DNA from: an uncultured Collinsella sp.
Lineage (GTDB): Bacteria > Actinomycetota > Coriobacteriia > Coriobacteriales > Coriobacteriaceae
Reading direction: 5' to 3'
Length of the DNA: 17,774 nt
Assembly: GCA_900543845.1 (NCBI GenBank)
Contig: UQTD01000041.1
Span: forward strand, 1 to 17,774
Part shown: one piece after another, positions 7,891 to 15,455 of the stretch
Layout of the letters: every line of letters begins with the position of its first letter
How positions within the stretch are numbered: the first letter of the stretch is position 1
The notes under the pieces: model-generated
Told to the model about the DNA's origin: nothing
Seen by the model: only the letters and a program-made list of their open reading frames with translations
The model's database searches: none
Position numbers and translations under genes: made by a program

Positions 7891-9273
7891 GTGGAATTTA
7901 TTGGCAGGGAGCGTGAGCTCGCCCGTATTAAGAAAACGCTCAAAGCACCCGAGCAGCGCAATGTTCTCATTTACGGCAGGCGTCGCGTCGGAAAAAGTGA
8001 GCTCATCAAGCAGGCGCTAACCGATTTGTCGGACGTCGCAACGGTCTATTACGAGTGCCGCCAAACCTCCGAGGCAGACAACCTCGAGAGTCTGTCCGTC
8101 CTTGTTGCTGAAGCGCTGAGCTTTCCTCCGCTCGCCTTCAGAGGCATCCGCGAGCTCATCGAATTTCTGTTTGCCCAAGCTAAAGACAAGAACATTACCC
8201 TCGTTCTCGACGAATACCCCTACTTGAGAGATGCGGTTAAAGGCCTAGACAGCATTCTTCAGACCTCAATCGACGACCACAGGGAAGACTCACGTTTAAA
8301 CATTGTCCTGTGCGGCTCCTACGTTGAGATTATGAAATCCCTCATCGAGCATGAAAGCCCCCTCTACGGGCGAATTGATCTCGCGCTTGAGCTTAAGCCC
8401 ATGGATTACTTTGACGCTGCGAAGTTCTATCCCGCGTTCTCGCCCGAGGACAAGGTGCGGCTCTATAGCGTTTTTGGCGGTATCCCCTTTTACAATCGCC
8501 TCATCGATCAATCCCAAAGCGTACGCGACAACATCATCGAGCTCGTCACGGAACCTGGCGCCCGCTTAGAAAGCGAGGTGCCGTCCTATCTCAACGCCGA
8601 GATCTCGAAGATGACCAACGCCAACGAAGTTTTCGGGGCTCTCGCACAAGGTTACTCCCGTTGGGGGGACGTGCTGGCACAGTCGCACGTCTCGAGCGGT
8701 CCGGCCATGGCAGACGTGCTCGACAAGCTCATGTCACTCGAAATCGTCCAAAAGCGTGCACCCATCAACGACCCTACGAACAAGCGCAAGTCTGGCTACT
8801 TTGTAGTGGATCCGCTTTCGCTCTTTTACTATCGCTATGTTTTCCGCAATGCCTCAGCACGTCAGCTGCTCGACCCGGAAGTCTTCTATGATCGTCACGT
8901 CTTCCAAGACTTCGAGGAAAACTACGTTCCTCATATGTTCGAGGAGATCTGCCGTCAATACCTCGTGCGGCAGAACAGGACCGGCAAGATCGAACCGGCT
9001 TTCGACGCCATAGGCAAGTACTGGTACGACGATCCCGCAAACAAAGCGAGCGGCGAATTCGATGTGGTAACGCAAGACCCCGAGGGCTACGCATTCTACG
9101 AAGCAAAGTTTCGCAAATCCCCCGTCACGCAAAAAATGGTCGACGAGGAAATCACCCAAGTCGAGGCAACGGGGCTCAAGTGCCATCGCTATGGATTCTT
9201 CTCCCGTTCGGGCTTCGAAGCTGGCGAAAGCGATCGAACCGTCTTCATCGACCTGCCGCAGATGTTTGGATAG
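7891..9273 (+). CDS. AAA ATPase with a C-terminal nuclease-like DUF234 domain
   Basis: This is a 460-residue protein of the archaeal-type ATPase family (COG1672 style). Visible elements are FIGREREL at the N-terminus, Walker A GRRRVGKSE (29-37), Walker B ITLVLDE (102-108) and a sensor-like VLCGS (139-143). A winged-helix region follows at about 245-307 (SRWGDVLAQSHVSSGPAMADVL to SGYFVVDPL). The C-terminal domain carries EFDVV (389-393) and YEAKF (403-407), the D-x(n)-ExK pattern of PD-(D/E)XK folds seen in DUF234. The start is GTG at 7891, with GGAAGG 10 bases upstream. The gene is monocistronic, and the upstream 35-bp module pair suggests self-regulation through the winged helix. Known relatives are poorly characterised, so neither nuclease activity nor a defence role is demonstrated. 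Confidence 0.9.
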   Translation: MEFIGRERELARIKKTLKAPEQRNVLIYGRRRVGKSELIKQALTDLSDVATVYYECRQTSEADNLESLSVLVAEALSFPPLAFRGIRELIEFLFAQAKDKNITLVLDEYPYLRDAVKGLDSILQTSIDDHREDSRLNIVLCGSYVEIMKSLIEHESPLYGRIDLALELKPMDYFDAAKFYPAFSPEDKVRLYSVFGGIPFYNRLIDQSQSVRDNIIELVTEPGARLESEVPSYLNAEISKMTNANEVFGALAQGYSRWGDVLAQSHVSSGPAMADVLDKLMSLEIVQKRAPINDPTNKRKSGYFVVDPLSLFYYRYVFRNASARQLLDPEVFYDRHVFQDFEENYVPHMFEEICRQYLVRQNRTGKIEPAFDAIGKYWYDDPANKASGEFDVVTQDPEGYAFYEAKFRKSPVTQKMVDEEITQVEATGLKCHRYGFFSRSGFEAGESDRTVFIDLPQMFG

Positions 9274-9310
9274 AACAGGCTCCTCCCGCATCCCGAGCAT
9301 TCATTATCTA

Positions 9311-9328
9311 ATCGAACGATTGTTCGAT
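9311..9328. promoter_or_regulatory. LexA-type SOS box upstream of the parE-like gene
   Basis: The core CGAACGATTGTTCG (9313-9326) fits the Gram-positive LexA consensus CGAAC-N4-GTTCG exactly. Flanking AT/AT extends the symmetry of the arms to 18 bp. It lies 15 bases upstream of a plausible -35 box and about 100 bases before the parE-like start. The site is also just downstream of the ATPase gene, but its orientation to the promoter favours control of the topoisomerase operon. Confidence 0.65.
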
Positions 9329-9342
9329 GGATTTCGTGTTGG

Positions 9343-9371
9343 TTGGAATCGTCTGTGGGCTGGGCTATGCT
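9343..9371 (+). promoter_or_regulatory. Candidate promoter of the topoisomerase operon
   Basis: TTGGAA (9343-9348) and TATGCT (9366-9371) are 17 bases apart, each matching the consensus at four of six positions. No better pair is visible between 9274 and 9425. Confidence 0.4.
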
Positions 9372-9425
9372 ACCTTGACTATCTATATGACTTAAACGCA
9401 GCAAAGGAGCACCGAGAGAGCGAGT

Positions 9426-11423
9426 ATGGCAAAAAACACCGCAAACTATGGTAACGACAGTATCCGCCAGCTCAAGGACGAGGAACGCGTACGCCTGCGC
9501 CCCGCCGTCATCTTTGGCTCGGACGGACTCGATGGCTGTGCACACGCTGCCTTTGAGATCCTGTCCAACGCCGTTGACGAGGCGCGCCAGGGCTACGGCA
9601 AGCTCATCACCCTTACCGCCTTTCGCGATGGCTCCATTCAGGTAGAGGACAACGGCCGCGGCTGCCCGCTCGACTGGAACCCCTCCGAGAAGCGCTTTAA
9701 CTGGGAGCTCGTCTTTTGCGAGCTCTACGCCGGCGGCAAATACAATAACAACCAGGGCGGCGACTACGACTTCTCGCTCGGTACCAACGGCCTGGGCTCC
9801 TGCGCGACCCAGTACGCCTCCGAGTACATGGACGTCACGGTTTGGCGCGACGGCAACAAGTACTCCCTGCACTTTAAGAAGGGCAAGGTCGTCGGCGCCA
9901 AAAAGAAGGCGCTCGAGATTGAGCCCAGCGACGAGAACCGCACCGGTACCACCATCAAGTGGCGTCCCGATCTTGAGGTCTTTACCTCGATCAACATTCC
10001 CCACGACTGGTATCGCGAGACCATGCGCCGTCAGGCCGTGGTCAACGCCAACGTGACCTTCCGCCTACGCATCGAAGGTGACGATGGCGAGTTTTCCGAA
10101 GAGGACTTTTGCTATCCCAAGGGCATCGAAGACTACGTGCTCGAGAAGGTCGGTACCGACTACCTCACCGAGCCCTTCTTTATCGAGGCCGACCGTCGCG
10201 GTCGCGATCGCGAGGACTTGCCCGACTACAACGTAAAAATCACTGCTTGCATGTGCTTCTCGCGCACTTTCATGATGCAGGAGTACTACCACAACTCATC
10301 GTGGCTCGAGAACGGCGGCTCGCCCGAGAAGGCTGCCCGCAGCGCTCTGACCAGCGCCATCGATGCCTACATCAAGCAACAGGGCAAGTACAACAAAAAC
10401 GAGAGCGGCATTAAGTGGCAGGACGTCCAGGACTGCCTGGTACTGGTGACCAACTGCTTCTCCACCCAGACGTCCTACGAGAACCAGACCAAAAAGGCCA
10501 TCAATAACCGCTTTATCCAGCAGGCCATGACGGCATTCTTTAAGGAGCGCCTCTCGACCTACTTGATCGAGAACAAAGATGCCGCCAACAAGATCATGGA
10601 GCAGGTGCTCATCAACAAGCGCTCGCGCGAGAACGCCGAAAAGACGCGCCAGAGCATCAAGACCAACCTACAGCAGAAGACCGACATGGCCAACCGCGTG
10701 CAGAAGTTCATCGACTGCCGCTCCAAGGACAAGAGCCGCCGCGAGATCTACATCGTAGAGGGCGACTCGGCAGCAGGTGCCATCCGCACCTCGCGCGATG
10801 CCGAGTTCCAGGGCGTTATGCCCGTCCGCGGCAAGATCCTCAACTGCCTAAAGGAGGACTATCCGCGCATCTTTAAGTCCGACATCATCATGGACCTCAT
10901 GCGCGTGCTGGGCTGCGGCGTGGAGATCAAAGACAAGCGCATCAAGAACCTCGGTGCCTTTGACCTGGACAACCTCAACTGGAACAAGGTCATCATCTGT
11001 ACGGATGCCGACGTCGACGGTTATCACATCCGCACGCTCGTGCTCACCATGCTCTACCGCCTGGTGCCCACACTTATCGACGAGGGCTACGTGTATATCG
11101 CCGAGTCGCCGCTCTACGAGATCAACTGCAAAGAAAAGACCTACTTTGCCTACACCGAGCTCGAGAAGAACGGCATTCTCAAGGAGATTGGCGACCAGAA
11201 GTGCTCCATCAACCGCTCCAAGGGTCTTGGTGAGAACGATCCGGACATGATGTGGCTCACCACCATGAACCCCGAGACGCGTCGCCTAATCAAGGTGGAG
11301 CCCGAGGACGTCACCAAAATGGAAACCATGTTCAACCTGTTGCTGGGCAACGACGAGGCGGGCCGTAAGCGCCACATCTCCGAGCACGGCAGGGAATACC
11401 TGGACCAGCTGGACCTGCAGTAG
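9426..11423 (+). CDS. parE: Type IIA topoisomerase ATPase subunit, divergent ParE-like
   Basis: This is a 665-residue subunit that binds ATP and drives DNA strand passage with the partner encoded next. The GHKL ATPase domain shows EILSNAVDEA (E44 probable catalytic base, N48), VEDNGRG (73-79) and GTNGLGS (119-125), in place of the usual HGVG-type lid. The transducer has the QTK loop (354-356), and the TOPRIM domain has EGDSAAG (445-451; usual form EGDSAGG), DADVD (527-531) and the later RSKGLGE motif (597-603). The length fits ParE, not the longer GyrB of proteobacteria. I start at ATG 9426; AAAGGAG lies 16 bases upstream, which is far, so initiation may be moderate. The divergent motifs set it apart from standard GyrB, which would be encoded elsewhere. 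The parE name is assigned by organisation with a ParC-like partner. Confidence 0.88.
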   Translation: MAKNTANYGNDSIRQLKDEERVRLRPAVIFGSDGLDGCAHAAFEILSNAVDEARQGYGKLITLTAFRDGSIQVEDNGRGCPLDWNPSEKRFNWELVFCELYAGGKYNNNQGGDYDFSLGTNGLGSCATQYASEYMDVTVWRDGNKYSLHFKKGKVVGAKKKALEIEPSDENRTGTTIKWRPDLEVFTSINIPHDWYRETMRRQAVVNANVTFRLRIEGDDGEFSEEDFCYPKGIEDYVLEKVGTDYLTEPFFIEADRRGRDREDLPDYNVKITACMCFSRTFMMQEYYHNSSWLENGGSPEKAARSALTSAIDAYIKQQGKYNKNESGIKWQDVQDCLVLVTNCFSTQTSYENQTKKAINNRFIQQAMTAFFKERLSTYLIENKDAANKIMEQVLINKRSRENAEKTRQSIKTNLQQKTDMANRVQKFIDCRSKDKSRREIYIVEGDSAAGAIRTSRDAEFQGVMPVRGKILNCLKEDYPRIFKSDIIMDLMRVLGCGVEIKDKRIKNLGAFDLDNLNWNKVIICTDADVDGYHIRTLVLTMLYRLVPTLIDEGYVYIAESPLYEINCKEKTYFAYTELEKNGILKEIGDQKCSINRSKGLGENDPDMMWLTTMNPETRRLIKVEPEDVTKMETMFNLLLGNDEAGRKRHISEHGREYLDQLDLQ

Positions 11424-11468
11424 CAGCAAATCGATAACGACGGCCCATAAGAAGTTCAAGAGGAAATC

Positions 11469-13709
11469 GTGGCAAAGAAAAAGACGAAGAACCAGCCAAA
11501 GAAAAAGCAGGTCAACGCCGAGAACGTCATCGGCCTGCACTCCGAGGTCACCGACCAGCCGATCACGCAGACGCTCGAGGTCAACTACATGCCCTACGCC
11601 ATGAGCGTCAATGTCTCGCGTGCGTTCCCCGAGATTGACGGCTTTAAGCCCTCGCACCGCAAGCTGCTCTACACCATGTACAAGATGGGTCTGCTCAAGG
11701 GCGAGCGCCAGAAGAGCGCCAACATCGTGGGCCAGACCATGAAGCTCAACCCGCACGGCGACGCCGCGATCTACGAGACGATGGTACGTCTGGCCACCGG
11801 CAACGAGGCGCTGCTCGCGCCGTTCGTTGAGTCGAAGGGCAACTTTGGCAAGTACTATTCGGGCGACCTGAGCTACGCCGCCTCGCGTTATACCGAAGCC
11901 AAGCTCTCCCCCATCAGCGCCGAGATCTTCAAGGACATCGACAAGGATCCGGTCGACTTCGTCGACAGCTACGACGGCGCCATGAAGGAGCCGCGTCTGC
12001 TGCCCACCACGTTCCCTAACATCCTCGTCTCGGCCAACAAGGGCATCGGCGTCGCCATGGCTTCTGACATCTGCGGTTTCAACCTCAACGAGGTCTGCAC
12101 CGCCACCATGCACTACCTGCAGGATCCCGACTGCGACCTGCTCGAGTATATGCCCATGCCCGACTTCTCGACCGGCGGCGAGATCATTTACCGCCGCGAG
12201 GAGATGGAGAAGATCGTCGAGACCGGCCTTGGCAGTTTCCAGATCCGCTCCCGCTGGCGTTGGATTCCCGAAGAGCGCATCATCGAGGTCTACGAGATTC
12301 CCTACACCACCAAGACCGATGTCATCATCGAGCGCATCGTCAAGCTCTCCAAAGAGGGCAAGGTCAAGGAGATCGCTGACATCCGCGACGAGACCGACCT
12401 CTCGGGCCTGCGCATCGCCATCGACCTTAAGCGCGGTGTCGACCCCGACAAGCTCATGGCCAAGCTCTATCGCTCGACCACGCTGCAAGACTCGTTCTCG
12501 TGCAACTTCAACGTGCTCGTCGACGGCTATCCCCGTGTTATGGGCGTGCGCCAGATCCTGCACGAGTGGGTCAAGTGGCGTATTGAGTCCACGCGTCGCC
12601 GCATTAACTTTGACCTGGGCAAAAAGTCCGAGCGCCTGCACCTGCTGCACGGCCTTGAGGCAATTCTGCTCGACATCGACAAGGCCATCGCCATCATCCG
12701 CGGCACCAAACTCGAGGCCGAGGTCGTGCCCAACCTTATGCGCGGTTTCGACATCGACGAAACCCAGGCCGAGTTTGTTGCCGAGCTCAAGCTCCGCAAC
12801 ATCAACGAGGAGTACATCCTCAATCGCACCAAGGACATCGCCAAGCTCGAGGGCGAGATTGCCGAACTTGAGGAGATCCTCTCCAGCGAGGACAACATCA
12901 AGAAGGTCATCAGCGACGAGCTGGCCGCGGTCAACAAGAAGTACGTGATGCCGCGCCGCACGGGCAGGATCGAGCCCCATGAGGTTATCGAAGTAAGCTT
13001 GGAGCCCGAGGTCGAGGAGTACCCGGTCACCATCATGCTCTCGCGCGATGGCTACCTTAAGAAGATGACGGACCGCGTACTCAAGAAGGCCACCACGCTC
13101 AAGTACAAGGACGGCGACAAACCCTTTATTGAGTTCCCGTCCTCCAACACGCACGAGCTGCTCGTGTTTACCAACAAGAGCCAGGTGTACAAGTGCAAGG
13201 TTGCGGCATTTGAGGACACCAAGTCGGCCCAGCTGGGCTCGTACCTGCCGACCGATCTTGAGATGGAACCCGACGAGAGTGTCATCTGGGTCATCGACCC
13301 CGAGGACTACAAGGCCGACGTGTTGTTCGTCTTTGAGAACGGCCGCGTGGTGCGCGTCGCGCTTTCTGGATACGTCACCAAGACCAACCGCAAGCGCCTC
13401 AAGAACGCCATCTACGGTGGCAGCAAGCTGCTGTATGCCCAGGTGCTCAAGGAAGATCGCGACATCGCACTGGTCTCGAGCGACTATCGTTTGATGAACT
13501 TCAACACATCGCTGCTCAAGACCAAGACGACCACCAGCACGCAGGGCGTCCAGGCCTTTACGGCCAAGAAGGGCCGCTCGGTCACCACCGTCGGCACGAC
13601 CGAGGAGATTCTTGGCGCCGGCGTCTCGGCCGAGAAGTTCACCGCACAGAGCCTCCCCTCCGCCGGTGCCCTTATGAAAGAAAACGACATGCCCAGTCTG
13701 TTTGACTAG
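11469..13709 (+). CDS. parC: Type IIA topoisomerase cleavage subunit, divergent ParC-like
   Basis: This is a 746-residue subunit that cuts and rejoins DNA. The N-terminus is Lys-rich. The winged-helix core has DGFKPSHRKLLYTMYKMGLL (57-76), the NPHGD motif (94-98) and the catalytic tyrosine Y141 in AASRYTEAKLSP. A tower and coiled-coil region follows, including ELKLRNINEEYILNR and KLEGEIAELEEIL. The C-terminal ~240 residues look like a beta-pinwheel. I see no GyrA box (QRRGGKG-like), which argues for topoisomerase IV over gyrase. The start is GTG at 11469, with AGAGGA 4 bases upstream, 45 bases after the parE-like stop, so the two are one operon. At the quinolone-contact sites it has Ala99 (E. 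coli GyrA Ser83 equivalent) and Glu103 (Asp87 equivalent). Confidence 0.88.
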   Translation: MAKKKTKNQPKKKQVNAENVIGLHSEVTDQPITQTLEVNYMPYAMSVNVSRAFPEIDGFKPSHRKLLYTMYKMGLLKGERQKSANIVGQTMKLNPHGDAAIYETMVRLATGNEALLAPFVESKGNFGKYYSGDLSYAASRYTEAKLSPISAEIFKDIDKDPVDFVDSYDGAMKEPRLLPTTFPNILVSANKGIGVAMASDICGFNLNEVCTATMHYLQDPDCDLLEYMPMPDFSTGGEIIYRREEMEKIVETGLGSFQIRSRWRWIPEERIIEVYEIPYTTKTDVIIERIVKLSKEGKVKEIADIRDETDLSGLRIAIDLKRGVDPDKLMAKLYRSTTLQDSFSCNFNVLVDGYPRVMGVRQILHEWVKWRIESTRRRINFDLGKKSERLHLLHGLEAILLDIDKAIAIIRGTKLEAEVVPNLMRGFDIDETQAEFVAELKLRNINEEYILNRTKDIAKLEGEIAELEEILSSEDNIKKVISDELAAVNKKYVMPRRTGRIEPHEVIEVSLEPEVEEYPVTIMLSRDGYLKKMTDRVLKKATTLKYKDGDKPFIEFPSSNTHELLVFTNKSQVYKCKVAAFEDTKSAQLGSYLPTDLEMEPDESVIWVIDPEDYKADVLFVFENGRVVRVALSGYVTKTNRKRLKNAIYGGSKLLYAQVLKEDRDIALVSSDYRLMNFNTSLLKTKTTTSTQGVQAFTAKKGRSVTTVGTTEEILGAGVSAEKFTAQSLPSAGALMKENDMPSLFD

Positions 13710-13745
13710 GACAGCGGCAGAACCGCCATAAGCTCTCAAAACGGT

Positions 13746-13782
13746 GGGGCCCGAAGCGCAGCAACATCGCGCTCCGGGCCCC
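13746..13782 (+). terminator. Terminator-like hairpin after the topoisomerase operon
   Basis: GGGGCCCG (13746-13753) pairs with CGGGCCCC (13775-13782). After an A/C mismatch, AGCGC pairs with GCGCT around a 9-base loop. The stem is strong and sits 36 bases after the stop codon, but no T-run follows on the plus strand. Confidence 0.6.
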
Positions 13783-13862
13783 GCTCGTTGCAACGTAGTC
13801 GGAATAATAGAACTCCCCGTTTTTCACTCCCGCAATCCCACGGCACAAGGCATGTTAAGCCA

Positions 13863-13919
13863 TTAGCAAAACTTGCAAAATTTAGCAAAAGTTGCAAAAG
13901 TTAGCAAAACCTGCAAAGG
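13863..13919. repeat. Three tandem 19-bp repeats before the truncated ATPase
   Basis: The units are TTAGCAAAACTTGCAAAAT (13863-13881), TTAGCAAAAGTTGCAAAAG (13882-13900) and TTAGCAAAACCTGCAAAGG (13901-13919). Each holds two GCAAA cores, so six cores lie at steps of 9, 10, 9, 10 and 9 bases, close to one helical turn. The array ends only nine bases before the recognisable ATPase coding sequence. The third unit is the most diverged. Confidence 0.9.
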
Positions 13920-13927
13920 GGCCACCA

Positions 13928-14815
13928 TGGATCGCAGCAAATGTCTCCGCCATGCCTGGCATGCTCGAAGATATTATCGAGCGAACCGAAGAGGCGGCAG
14001 ACAGCTACCTCTCACAGCCTCACGTGCGCATAAACGGCGTTCAAATTGGTCCAGTGGGTCTCGATTGGACATATGCTCAAAAGGCCCAGAGCAACTGGCG
14101 CACACGCATGAATGGCATCTTTAAACAACTCGAAAAACATGACATCGGACTTCTCATCACCATCGATGAAGTCACAGTCGATCTCGAAGAAATGCTTCAA
14201 TTTGCCTCTGTTTACCAGCACTTTGTACGCGAAGGTAAAAAAGTTGCCCTACTCATGGCAGGGCTGCCTTACAAAGTATCGGCACTGCTGCGTAACGATT
14301 CCGTCTCGTTCCTCAGGCGTTCCCAATATCATCAGCTAGGACGAATCACTGACGTTGAAATTGCAAACGCCTTTCGCAAAACCGTTGAGGCCGGAGGACG
14401 TTCAATCACACCAGAAGCGCTCGAGGATGCTGTGAAGGCCGTCGACGGATTCCCCTACATGATGCAGCTCGTCGGATATCGCACTTGGGATGTTTCGGAG
14501 AGCTCGCCCCAATTCAGTACATCCGATGTCCAGCAGGGTTCCCTGCTCGCACGCATGGAGCTGCGCGATCGAATTCTCAAAACGACCTATCGGGAGCTTT
14601 CCGATAAAGACATTGAGTTTTTGCTCGCGATGCTGCCCGATTCTGGCCCCAGCAGGGTCTCGGAGATAGCCAAACGCATGGGCGTCGCCAGCAACTACGC
14701 AAGCCAATACAAACGCCGCCTCCTGGAGGACGGCGTCATTGGAGAGCGCGGGCGTGGTCTCGTTGGCTTTGACATTCCCGCGTTCAGGGAATTCTTGAAC
14801 GAGAAGGCGTTTTAG
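13928..14815 (+). pseudogene. AAA ATPase lacking its N-terminus and Walker A
   Basis: The frame from codon TGG at 13928 to the TAG at 14813-14815 encodes the C-terminal ~295 residues of a P-loop ATPase. It begins at WIAANVSAMPGMLEDII, which in full-length relatives I recall follows the Walker A helix. Walker B is present (GLLITIDE, about 25 codons into 14100s). An NTPase lid-like part follows (RITDVEIANAFRKTVEAGGR, DGFPYMMQLVGY), then a C-terminal winged helix (PSRVSEIAKRMGVASNYASQ). There is no GxxGxGK[ST] motif upstream, and the sequence before the TGG is repeat array. The simplest reading is a deletion of about 50-60 codons plus the original start. Translation could still begin at TTG 13892 or ATG 13952, so a shortened product with an intact DNA-binding end is possible. 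Confidence 0.75.
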
Positions 14816-14842
14816 CACGCCGGAATTGTCCGCGGAAGCATC

Positions 14843-14914
14843 AACGCATGGCAATCAGCATTCCTCTTGGTAAGGATAGCAAGCATTTTCCACCAACACC
14901 GATTGCCATGCGTT
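14843..14914. repeat. 14-bp perfect inverted repeat with a 44-base loop
   Basis: AACGCATGGCAATC (14843-14856) and GATTGCCATGCGTT (14901-14914) are exact inverses. The interval holds a smaller TCCT/AGGA hairpin and a TTGGT/ACCAA pair, so a branched RNA is possible. The element fills the gap between the converging ATPase remnant and flavoprotein gene. It could end transcription from the left (TTCTTCTTGTCC follows the right arm) or be a small mobile palindrome. No target duplication is visible. Confidence 0.7.
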
Positions 14915-14924
14915 CTTCTTGTCC

Positions 14925-15455
14925 TTAGGCGAGCTTGCGAGCGAGCTCTCGCACCTCTTCCAACTTGGGCGAGGAGGCCATGCTGTCGCGCTCGGTCATG
15001 CCGCTAATGGTGACAATGCCCTGGTCCTCCCACTTGCAGTACGCGCATGTGGCCCTATACATAGCAATCGCTGCATCATAGACGCCCTCGCTGTGGCTAT
15101 CGAGCAAAAGGGCCGTCTTGGTGAACGGGAAGCCTGTAGCACCGAAGGCGTACAGGCGGTCGATGGCGGCCTTCTCCTGCGCAGTGATATCAAACCAGTA
15201 GATAGGCGAAGCGAAGACAACCATATCGGCGCCTTTCAGCGACTCGATCACGTCGGCCATGTCATCCTTCTGCACGCAAGTGCCCTCATGGGCGAAGCAA
15301 TACTGACACCCCAGGCAACCAGCGATTTTCTTGCTGGCAACACGGACGACCTCGACCGTATTGCCGCCCTCACGCGCGGTCTCGGCAAACGCCTCGACCA
15401 TGGTATCGGTATTGGCGCCCTTACGCGGGCTGCCGCTCAATACAACGATATTCAT
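14925..15455 (-). CDS. Flavodoxin-family NAD(P)H oxidoreductase with a four-cysteine motif
   Basis: This is a 176-residue cytoplasmic flavoprotein. The FMN-phosphate loop GSPRKGANTD lies at residues 8-17 after the first beta strand, and FASPIYWFDI (81-90) is the second flavin-contact segment. Between them, C47-x2-C50-x2-C53-x6-C60 closely resembles the compact cluster motif of iron-sulfur flavoproteins, so a 4Fe-4S cluster is plausible but not certain; many small reductases of this family share the pattern. The ATG at 15455-15453 follows a strong AAGGAGGGAG site. The likely role is electron transfer or reduction of a quinone, nitro compound or other small acceptor; the substrate cannot be read from the sequence. 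The gene is monocistronic. Confidence 0.9.
   Translation of the reverse strand: MNIVVLSGSPRKGANTDTMVEAFAETAREGGNTVEVVRVASKKIAGCLGCQYCFAHEGTCVQKDDMADVIESLKGADMVVFASPIYWFDITAQEKAAIDRLYAFGATGFPFTKTALLLDSHSEGVYDAAIAMYRATCAYCKWEDQGIVTISGMTERDSMASSPKLEEVRELARKLA

Noticed and set aside
9375..9380. TTGACT as a -35 box for the parE-like gene
   Set aside because: Nothing resembling a -10 box lies 16-18 bases downstream, where the ribosome-site region begins.
11286..13793. A very long open frame (835 codons) on the minus strand opposite the parC-like gene
   Set aside because: It is the mirror of a GC-rich coding sequence. It has no ribosome site, no recognisable domain and a Val/Leu/Gly/Asp-heavy composition, while the plus strand encodes an unmistakable topoisomerase subunit with its catalytic tyrosine.
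13863..13919. CRISPR-like array
   Set aside because: The units are only 19 bp, directly abutting without spacers, and no cas gene is in the window.
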